A model generated the notes under the pieces. The model was not told the origin of the DNA and ran no database searches. It saw nothing but the letters and a program-made list of their open reading frames with translations. Positions 1 to 5,780 of a stretch of DNA of 6,300 bases are shown here, one piece after another. Numbering within the stretch: the first letter of the stretch is position 1; the number at the start of each line of letters is the position of its first letter. This stretch comes from an uncultured Bacteroidota bacterium (GTDB lineage: Bacteria > Bacteroidota > Rhodothermia > Rhodothermales > UBA10348), in assembly GCA_937893205.1 (NCBI GenBank), contig CALBJU010000441.1:1-6300 (forward strand), written 5' to 3'. A program made the translations under genes and the position numbers.

Positions 1-815
1 GTCTCTTCGATAAAGGTCTGCATTCCGATCATGGCTTCGGGATCAATCGCAATCACGACATTTCCGTCGTTGTCGCTCTTGTTTAAAAAGTCACCGCCAA
101 CCAAAGCTCCGCCTATAATCTGAACCATCAGCGCAAGCCCGGCGCCTTTAAAGCCTTTGTCAAACGGCCGCAGTGCACCCCCCATTATTTCAGCAGGATC
201 TGTCGTTTCGTTTCCATCTTTGTCATAACCAAGACCTTCAGCCACCTGAACTCCCTGTGTTTTGGCCTCTACCAATCCATAGTAGGCGATTCCTGATGAT
301 GACATGTCCAGCACAATTGGCTCATTTTCGGTCGGTACTCCCCAGGCTATCGGATTGGTGCAAAACAAGGGTTCGTACGATCCGTGTGGAGGTACCATCG
401 GCCAGGGGTAACTCGACATCGTAATTCCAACCAAGCCCGCGTCGGCGATCTTTCGCGACCAGTAACCAGCGGCGCCGGAGGATCCATCACCCGTATGTAC
501 CCCGACTATCGCGATGCCCGATTCTTTGGCTTTTTCTATAACCAGATTGACGGCTTTTTCCATGGCAATTGCTTCCATGGAAAGGTTGGCATTGATTATT
601 GCGGTGGCTGCGGTCTCTTTTTCTACTGTGGGTGCCTTGGCGTCTTTATTTTTCGGCATTCCGGCGCCAATCAGCTTTACGATGCCCTGATTATTGCCCC
701 TCAACTGGGCATACATCAGCATATCCAGAATGATGGTGGCTTCGTCCTCGGAATAGCCAAAGGTCAAGATCGCTTTTCTGGACAGTGTCTCTAGTTCCTG
801 GATTGAAATGTGCAT
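1..815 (-). CDS. Ldh-family (malate/L-lactate dehydrogenase type) NAD(P)-dependent oxidoreductase, C-terminus cut by window edge
   Basis: From the ATG at 815, 271 codons are readable and the frame is open to the left edge. The family is usually about 330-360 residues, so roughly 60-90 are missing. Family signatures seen in order: an N-terminal helical segment ending in LRGNNQGIVKL (38-48), SSGAAGYW (112-119), CTNPIAWGVPT (152-162), LDMSSS (169-174), TTDP (204-207) and KGFKGAGLALM (220-230). Members reduce 2-keto acids or cyclic imino acids in the cytoplasm with NAD(P)H. This copy is odd: the usual D-S-H-G catalytic motif reads N-N-Q-G (Gln43), and the usual N-S-N-H-F-G reads G-D-G-S-S-G (Ser112). 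The gene lies 47 bases after the lyase gene with no clear terminator between, so it is probably the third gene of that operon. The ribosome site is weak (AGAAG). Lysine codons lean to AAA (11 of 15). The family call is firm; the substrate is unknown, with a keto-sugar acid plausible from context. Confidence 0.88.
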   Translation of the reverse strand, partial: MHISIQELETLSRKAILTFGYSEDEATIILDMLMYAQLRGNNQGIVKLIGAGMPKNKDAKAPTVEKETAATAIINANLSMEAIAMEKAVNLVIEKAKESGIAIVGVHTGDGSSGAAGYWSRKIADAGLVGITMSSYPWPMVPPHGSYEPLFCTNPIAWGVPTENEPIVLDMSSSGIAYYGLVEAKTQGVQVAEGLGYDKDGNETTDPAEIMGGALRPFDKGFKGAGLALMVQIIGGALVGGDFLNKSDNDGNVVIAIDPEAMIGMQTFIEE

Positions 816-862
816 TTCACTTCTGGGTTTATTTTCCGTCTCGCCCGTGAGCGCCGTTTTGG

Positions 863-2833
863 TCAGTTCCGCACGGTCATGGTGAAGGTGTCCGAGAGCT
901 TCGGATTTGTTGCCGTCAGGATTATTCTCGTCAGTCGATCTCCCCAGTTTCGTCTCATACGTTCATCTTCCAGTGGAATGGGTTCGAACGTAACGTCGAA
1001 TCGTTCGTGGTCGTAATCGATTGTGGCCGACACCGGAGCTCCATCGGTCGTAGCCAACGTGATTCGCCCAGGCTCATGCACGGCCGGCGACAGGGACGTC
1101 ATCAAGTTCAGAGTGAGCGGTCCACGAATTTCTTCAAGCCGGTACTCATCACGGATCTCGACGGATTGACCCCGATTGAGCGTCACACTCCGAACCCACG
1201 ATTGGACGGCCGCCTCTTCGGGATACGTACCCGCTATATCCAGTGTCAGACTGGCTTGCCGGCCGGAAGAGCTGTACTGCACGTTTCTCGCGGTGAACTC
1301 GCGGCCGTCTTTCTGCATGATGCCATTGATCGTGGGCACATTGTGGAAGGCCGACTGCACGTTCCAATTTGTGTAGCGATGCTCCCCAAATGTTGTCGCG
1401 TTGTAGACGCCAGAGCCCACGTCTATGAGCACTGGAAGTCCATCTGCATAAACGAGGAAATTGCCGATGTCGTTGTGGTTGTGGCTCTCGAAGTTGTGGC
1501 CGCCCTTGGCGGCCACATACAGACCCCCACTCGATCCTTCCACGGAACGGGCCCCCATCACTTGAATATCTTTGAGCCAAAAATCGAGTGCCTGTGGCTC
1601 CGCCGGCTGAGTCGAACGCAGATCATCAATCAGGAAAAGTGCTGGCAGCTGGCGACCCAGGCTGCCGAAACTACCGGGAATGGCACCCTCGCCCCAGCCC
1701 TGCTTTTCGGCTGAAAATGCCGCAAATCCTGTTAACAGGGAGTCCTTGATGGCGCGGCCATATTGAAATACAAGGGCCGGTGCTACGTTTATGCGCGGTG
1801 AGGCATCGGCAAAGTTGATGAAATACTCAGAGCTGATGTACGTGCGATAAATGAATTTACCCATCTCTTGAATTAGGGGCTTTTCATAAATGTCGATTGC
1901 GCCTCCTGAGGCGCTGCCAAGCAGCTCCAGGGCATCTAGTAGAGACCCCGCGGCACGACTCCAGTAGCTTGGCCCTTCATCACTTCCACCGTCAGACGGG
2001 TAGCCGTCGATGAATTGATCGAGGCTGTACATGATCTTGTGAATGGACTTCAATCGGCGCTCCTCATCCCGCTCCAACAACAACACCATCGTCAACCAGT
2101 TGGAATTGATCCAGGGATTCCAATTGTTCAGATTATGTGGCCCATATCCCATCCACCAGAAGTCTTCGCGTTCCAGATTTGGAGTGAGAATGCGGCGATC
2201 GACCTCAAGGTGGATGCGTTCGCGAATCAAAGGGGAGATCTCGTCCAGACGGTCTCCCACCAGATAGAGCGTCCACGCCAGAAGGCTTCCGGTTTCGGCT
2301 GCGAAAAGATCTACAATGGGTTCCGCGACATCGGGCAGTCCTCGTCCGGCCCGTTGCACGGCTAAATGAGGAGGTATACCCCAGAAGCTTTCTTCACTGA
2401 TGGCCCAGATGCCGTTGACAATGTCATCGACAAATCGACCTTCTCCTTCCATGACTTCAGCGAGAACGAGCTGAGCCAGTTGCCGTCGACGGCCAAAGGT
2501 GAGGCTTGAGTAATTTGATCGGTTGCCCGTTCGCACAAATTCGAGGAAAACCGTTGCTGGCAAAGATTCCCATTCTTTGCCGAGGGCCTCTTCTCCCAGA
2601 GCGATGTGTCCATTTCGGACTGCGTCTGGCAGCGACTGCCATCCTTCGGGTTCGTTCACATCTGGATAGGGGTGCCAGTCGTCACGTGGAATGATGACCT
2701 TTTGCAAATATTTGAGGTCGTACTGACCGGCCAGGAATGCGCGTTCTTGCCCCGAGGTATACTGAGAATGGGCGAGAGCCGTCGTGGTCAATGTGAGGAC
2801 CGAGCTCACGAGGAGCGCGCGAATAAATTTCAT
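863..2833 (-). CDS. Secreted heparinase II/III-family polysaccharide lyase
   Basis: This 656-residue protein starts with a signal peptide: Lys/Arg near the N-terminus, a hydrophobic core, and a likely cut after ALA near residue 21. It is therefore periplasmic or outside the cell. The middle (about 70-390) fits the alpha/alpha-toroid of heparinase II/III-type lyases. It has an aromatic/Asn cluster HNLNNWNPW (233-241) and SDGGSDEGPSYW (280-291). The C-terminal part (about 400-656) fits the beta-sandwich domain. It contains HNFESHNHNDIGNF (446-459), IDVGSGVY (470-477) and HRYTNW...FHNVPTING (485-504), the usual His/Asp-rich core of PF07940. The Asn236/Asn237 to Tyr290 spacing of about 54 resembles the Asn/His-to-Tyr catalytic spacing I recall for PL12, PL15 and PL17 enzymes. 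Such lyases cleave uronate-containing glycans by beta-elimination. The ATG overlaps the upstream stop codon (ATGA), so translation is probably coupled. The fold family is sure; the PL family and substrate (alginate oligomer, glycosaminoglycan or other) are not. KDG-pathway genes next door support a uronate substrate. Confidence 0.88.
   Translation of the reverse strand: MKFIRALLVSSVLTLTTTALAHSQYTSGQERAFLAGQYDLKYLQKVIIPRDDWHPYPDVNEPEGWQSLPDAVRNGHIALGEEALGKEWESLPATVFLEFVRTGNRSNYSSLTFGRRRQLAQLVLAEVMEGEGRFVDDIVNGIWAISEESFWGIPPHLAVQRAGRGLPDVAEPIVDLFAAETGSLLAWTLYLVGDRLDEISPLIRERIHLEVDRRILTPNLEREDFWWMGYGPHNLNNWNPWINSNWLTMVLLLERDEERRLKSIHKIMYSLDQFIDGYPSDGGSDEGPSYWSRAAGSLLDALELLGSASGGAIDIYEKPLIQEMGKFIYRTYISSEYFINFADASPRINVAPALVFQYGRAIKDSLLTGFAAFSAEKQGWGEGAIPGSFGSLGRQLPALFLIDDLRSTQPAEPQALDFWLKDIQVMGARSVEGSSGGLYVAAKGGHNFESHNHNDIGNFLVYADGLPVLIDVGSGVYNATTFGEHRYTNWNVQSAFHNVPTINGIMQKDGREFTARNVQYSSSGRQASLTLDIAGTYPEEAAVQSWVRSVTLNRGQSVEIRDEYRLEEIRGPLTLNLMTSLSPAVHEPGRITLATTDGAPVSATIDYDHERFDVTFEPIPLEDERMRRNWGDRLTRIILTATNPKLSDTFTMTVRN
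2830..2833 (-). promoter_or_regulatory. ATGA stop/start overlap (translational coupling)
   Basis: The TGA stop of the lipoprotein gene (2832-2830) shares bases with the ATG of the lyase gene (2833-2831). No strong Shine-Dalgarno sequence lies just upstream; only a weak GAGAT is seen. Re-initiation by ribosomes finishing the first gene is therefore the likely way the lyase is translated. This ties the two products to one transcript. Confidence 0.75.
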
Positions 2834-4833
2834 GGGCGTATCTCATTTTTAGATCCGGGGTCCGATGCAGACGAAATCATCCAGATTGATCCATTGGCCT
2901 TCGACAATAGATAGATTTCTCCCTCAGCGTCCATTCCGAAGCGAAGGTCGGCGCGCGGCCTTTGCGCAAAGTGCTCGAACGAGCGCCTGGCGCCCTCTGA
3001 ATCAAGAAGGACAACCTCTCGAATTTCAGCATCCATGTCACCTCCAGCCATCTCACTGGCGAGGGTGTAGAAAACACGTCCGGACACGATGTCTCCAAAC
3101 AGATATTTCCCGTAGAGCGCCGGCAATCGAGAGCCACGATAGACAAATCCGCCCACTATGGCCCGCAGCTCATCGTGATCGAGGCGTGCGACAGGATTTG
3201 TGTATCCATGAGCTTGGTTCGCCGCAGACAAGGCGTACACTTTAAGTGGATTTTCCTTTTCAAATCGAAACCCACCCTCGCGCAGATTCCAGCCGTAGTT
3301 GGCACCTTCTAGCCCCGGGAAGATGCTGTCTACCTGCTGCTCACCGATGTGACCGATGAACATCGCGCCCGTTGAGGAATCCCAGCTGAATCGGTGTGGA
3401 TTGCGGAGTCCTAACGCCCAAATTTCGCCCAGGGCGTCCTTTTGGGAAACGAACGGGTTGGCGGACGGAATGCCATACTGCCCATTCGGGCTATCACTTC
3501 CCAACGGATCGATGCGAAAGATCTTGCCCGTGTGAGCGCTCAGGGATTGTGGATTATTCGTCTGCGCGTTCGGCCTTTCGCCATCTCCAACGCTGATATA
3601 GAGCAGTCCGAAGTCCTCATCTCCGGGCTGCGCCCTCGGATCAAATCCCATCTGCTGCATGCCGTGCAGCTGTGATGGAAAACCCATTCTGAGAACCTCC
3701 CTACTGGATCCCTTGAATGTCGAGTGTTCAGGCTCCGTGGTCGTCCACTCGAGAAGCACGCCCTGGATGACGTCTCCAGCCTGGTGGGAGTAGTCCGGCG
3801 TTCTAGTAACGAGCGCCTCTCCGGCTTCCGTGTGTATTGTATACAGCTTCCCGTTTTGAGCGAAATCGGGATGAAACACGAAAAATCCGAATCCAGAACC
3901 CAGGCCGGGGCTGTCCACAAAATCGGGAGCCTGGCTACTAAGATCGAGATACTCAGTCACCTCTCCTTCATCGATCAGGTACATTTTGCCCCGGAGGTCA
4001 TTCACAAAGAGGCGCTTCGTGCCGTCACCAGCGTCGCTGAGATAGTTGATCCGTGCCATGGGCCCTCCGGACGTATCACTGGGCGGAATAACCGCAAACG
4101 AATCCAGGCCAAGGGTGAGGGTACCGGTCTCGATCCGCTTGGAAATCGGATCTACGAGCGGCGCTGAACCATTCTCCAGATGAACGCGGCGAATGGCGCC
4201 AGTATCATTGAAGGTCCCGAAACCAACCGCACCCGAGTCGAAGGTTTTATCCGTGGCCGTCATCAGGGGAGTACGAAGATCGTCCATGTACACTTCAATT
4301 CGACCAGTGGAGACATTCCTGTCAACTCTGATCTCGTGCCATTCAGTATCGTTTAGTCGCGCCGGAGGCGGGTTATCCAGACCCTGCTCGTCAATGCGCA
4401 GTCGATCGGCGTGGTTGACAACAAAAATGCCATTATGAGCCATAACGGTGTTGTCGTTTGACAGGTGCGCGTAATAGAATTTGGACGGTGAACGGTAGCC
4501 AAATACCACGATCACATCCCGGCCAACAACTTCTGGACTGGTGGTTGATTTTATTTCTGCCGTCAGGTGAAAATCAGCTACATCTTCTGTGCCCGCCAGG
4601 TGCGCTACTGCAAAAGGACGCCGAATGCCTTCGACAGGTAGGCCTGGGCTGATTTGTTCGAGCACGCCCTCATCGTAAGTCCAGAGCGATGAGTTCTCGA
4701 AGACCCACTCATCGGTCGACACTATGAGGGCTGCGGGAGGCTCTGAGTTCGTGGAACCAGTTTCCCCACCACAACCAACAACGACAACTGCCAGGCAGAC
4801 CACGAGGAGTAGTCGAGCGGGAAATCGGTGCAT
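2830..4833 (-). CDS. Lipoprotein with DUF1080/LamG-like domain fused to PQQ-type glucose/sorbosone dehydrogenase beta-propeller
   Basis: This 667-residue protein opens with a lipoprotein signal: basic MHRFPAR, a Leu/Val core, then the lipobox V-V-G-C with Cys21 as lipid site. Gly at +2 is not an inner-membrane retention signal, so the outer membrane is likely. Residues about 30-225 look like a concanavalin-type jelly roll of the DUF1080/LamG kind (FHLTAEI, FYYAHLS, WHEIRVDR, IEVYMDD, GAVGFGTFND), probably for carbohydrate binding or as a structural module. Residues about 255-655 match the GSDH propeller (PF07995): QLHGMQQMGFDP with His390, YISVGDG with Asp417, GKIFRIDP, LGLRNPHRFSW with Arg477-Asn478, GANYGWN, and YGKYLFGDIVSGRVF near the end. 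His390, Asp417, Arg477 and Asn478 occupy the places of key active-site residues of soluble PQQ glucose dehydrogenase (inferred alignment). Family members oxidise aldoses in the periplasm using PQQ and calcium. No cytochrome c domain is present. The start is supported by AGGAAAG at 4843-4837. It is the first gene of the minus-strand operon. Sugar oxidation is the default reading, but catalysis and substrate are unproven. Confidence 0.87.
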   Translation of the reverse strand: MHRFPARLLLVVCLAVVVVGCGGETGSTNSEPPAALIVSTDEWVFENSSLWTYDEGVLEQISPGLPVEGIRRPFAVAHLAGTEDVADFHLTAEIKSTTSPEVVGRDVIVVFGYRSPSKFYYAHLSNDNTVMAHNGIFVVNHADRLRIDEQGLDNPPPARLNDTEWHEIRVDRNVSTGRIEVYMDDLRTPLMTATDKTFDSGAVGFGTFNDTGAIRRVHLENGSAPLVDPISKRIETGTLTLGLDSFAVIPPSDTSGGPMARINYLSDAGDGTKRLFVNDLRGKMYLIDEGEVTEYLDLSSQAPDFVDSPGLGSGFGFFVFHPDFAQNGKLYTIHTEAGEALVTRTPDYSHQAGDVIQGVLLEWTTTEPEHSTFKGSSREVLRMGFPSQLHGMQQMGFDPRAQPGDEDFGLLYISVGDGERPNAQTNNPQSLSAHTGKIFRIDPLGSDSPNGQYGIPSANPFVSQKDALGEIWALGLRNPHRFSWDSSTGAMFIGHIGEQQVDSIFPGLEGANYGWNLREGGFRFEKENPLKVYALSAANQAHGYTNPVARLDHDELRAIVGGFVYRGSRLPALYGKYLFGDIVSGRVFYTLASEMAGGDMDAEIREVVLLDSEGARRSFEHFAQRPRADLRFGMDAEGEIYLLSKANGSIWMISSASDPGSKNEIRP

Positions 4834-4836
4834 GCG

Positions 4837-4843
4837 CTTTCCT
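4837..4843 (-). promoter_or_regulatory. Shine-Dalgarno site of the lipoprotein gene
   Basis: The minus strand reads AGGAAAG, then CGC, before the ATG at 4833. It is the clearest ribosome-binding site in the window and fixes the start of the first operon gene. The following signal peptide and lipobox agree with that start. Confidence 0.7.
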
Positions 4844-4883
4844 GAAGTGATGGACGAGTGGTGGGTTTCTCTCGAGACTGGGC

Positions 4884-4912
4884 CTCAAGTTGCTGCCAAG
4901 GCCATCCTTGAG
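4884..4912. repeat. Inverted repeat CTCAAG-N17-CTTGAG in the leader of the minus-strand operon
   Basis: Six-base arms at 4884-4889 and 4907-4912 are separated by 17 bases. A second, nested hairpin, CAAGG-CCAT-CCTTG, lies at 4897-4910. It uses part of the same right arm, so the two cannot form together. If the predicted promoter at 4930-4959 is right, both fall in the 5' untranslated leader (about 90 bases) of the lipoprotein mRNA. It could be a leader structure, a second operator, or chance; the arms are short. Confidence 0.35.
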
Positions 4913-4929
4913 AGCAATTCTCCCCGCCA

Positions 4930-4959
4930 ATAGTAGGAAAAGAGGCACACACCTCCCAA
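4930..4959 (-). promoter_or_regulatory. Candidate sigma70-type promoter for the minus-strand operon
   Basis: On the minus strand a -35-like TTGGGA (4959-4954) is followed after 18 bases by a -10-like TACTAT (4935-4930). Each matches the consensus at four of six positions. Transcription would begin near 4923, giving a leader of about 90 bases before the lipoprotein ATG. The match alone is modest. The overlap with the inverted repeat at 4942-4974 adds weight. Confidence 0.4.
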
Positions 4960-4974
4960 CCTGCCTTGTGCCTC
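4942..4974. promoter_or_regulatory. Candidate operator: inverted repeat GAGGCACA-N17-TGTGCCTC
   Basis: Perfect eight-base arms lie at 4942-4949 and 4967-4974 with a 17-base spacer. The repeat sits in the middle of the divergent intergenic region. It overlaps the predicted minus-strand promoter: the left arm lies between -10 and -35, and the right arm lies just upstream of -35. A dimeric repressor bound here could block the lyase operon and might also affect the eda-kdgK side. The regulator is not encoded in the window, so its family cannot be named. A perfect TCGATCGA palindrome (4973-4980) touches the right arm. Confidence 0.5.
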
Positions 4975-5098
4975 GATCGACGTTCTGAAGGGTCAGAAGC
5001 GATATGGTCGAGGTAGATTCGACGCTAAGTGATGCGAATTCCATCGCGAACGTCGTATTCTCCCGCGAGATGATCGTTTTCCCGACAGTGTACAATCC

Positions 5099-5770
5099 GT
5101 GACCAGCAGGACTGAAATCGCCAGTGAACTGATTCGACAGGGCGCCATCGCGGTCGTTCGTATGGCGGATGCCGAGAAGCTTATCAGGGTCGTTGAGGCG
5201 GTCGCTGAAGGTGGATTGACCGCTATTGAAATCACCTTGACGACACCGCGCGCGGTAGAACTGATCTCCGAAATATCTTCGCGATTTGGTGACTCGATAC
5301 TGCTAGGCGTTGGTTCGGTGCTTCGCGCGGAGGATGCCAGAGCTGCAATCGACGCGGGCGCACGCTTCGTCGTGAGTCCAATATTTAAAAAAGAAATTAT
5401 CGATACCGCCCACGCACGCAACTTGCCCGCTCTGGCCGGAGCTTTTACCCCAACAGAGATCCAAGTGGCAATAGACGCTGGTGCAGACATCGTCAAGGTC
5501 TTCCCCGCTGGCGTAGTCGGGATGGCCTTCTTCAAGGCGGTTCTGGCGCCCATGCCGAAATGTCGCTTGATGCCCACCGGCGGTGTCACCCTTGAAAACG
5601 CTGGTGACTGGATTCGAGCGGGTGCATGCGCCGTCGGCATTGGAAGTGCGTTACTCGACAAAGACGCGATTACAAGCGGGACGTTTGAAATACTGACCGA
5701 GCGAGCAGCGACGCTTCTTCTATCAATAGAACAGGCTCGAGACCGAACGTACCAATCCTTGATTCGGTAG
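5099..5770 (+). CDS. eda: 2-keto-3-deoxy-6-phosphogluconate (KDPG/KHG) aldolase
   Basis: This 223-residue, full-length class I aldolase splits KDPG into pyruvate and glyceraldehyde-3-phosphate in the cytoplasm. It is the last step of uronate catabolism and of the Entner-Doudoroff route. The Schiff-base lysine is Lys133 in DIVKVFPA (130-137). The general acid/base glutamate is Glu44 in IEITLTT (43-49). Arg21 in AVVRM, LGVGSVL (69-75), SP (93-94), PTGGV (159-163) and GIGSALL (phosphate end of the barrel) complete the TIM-barrel signature. The position of E. coli Arg49 is Thr here, as in the Thermotoga-type enzymes. The start is GTG at 5099. It is chosen because the conserved first helix (ASELIRQGAIAVVR) needs it and no in-frame ATG lies upstream near it. 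No clear Shine-Dalgarno site is seen. The GTG overlaps the TGA of a 32-codon open frame (5004-5102). KDG kinase follows after 10 bases, so the two are one operon. Confidence 0.94.
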   Translation: MTSRTEIASELIRQGAIAVVRMADAEKLIRVVEAVAEGGLTAIEITLTTPRAVELISEISSRFGDSILLGVGSVLRAEDARAAIDAGARFVVSPIFKKEIIDTAHARNLPALAGAFTPTEIQVAIDAGADIVKVFPAGVVGMAFFKAVLAPMPKCRLMPTGGVTLENAGDWIRAGACAVGIGSALLDKDAITSGTFEILTERAATLLLSIEQARDRTYQSLIR

Positions 5771-5780
5771 ATTATTCGCC

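Noticed and set aside
384..794. 136-codon open frame on the plus strand inside the Ldh-family gene
   Set aside because: The minus-strand frame carries the full run of Ldh-family motifs. The plus-strand product is Gly/Phe/Cys-rich with no recognisable domain.
816..862. Possible terminator between the lyase and Ldh-family genes
   Set aside because: Only a weak CGC/GCG pairing is present and no U-run follows on the minus strand, so I read the two genes as one operon.
1007..1714. 235-codon open frame on the plus strand opposite the lyase gene
   Set aside because: It lies wholly inside the lyase gene on the opposite strand and has no family motif. The lyase reading has a signal peptide and conserved core motifs.
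4870..4877. TCTCGAGA perfect palindrome in the leader region
   Set aside because: An eight-base palindrome in isolation is common by chance and has no second copy or promoter element in register.
5091..5096. TACAAT as a -10 box for eda-kdgK
   Set aside because: It matches five of six bases, but it has no acceptable -35 at 16-18 bases upstream. It would also place the transcript start after the GTG start codon, cutting off conserved N-terminal residues unless the start is further downstream.
5239..5247. Loss of the E. coli Arg49 equivalent in the aldolase (Thr48)
   Set aside because: From memory, Thermotoga-type KDPG aldolases also have EITFT at this site, so this is a normal variant and not a sign of inactivity.
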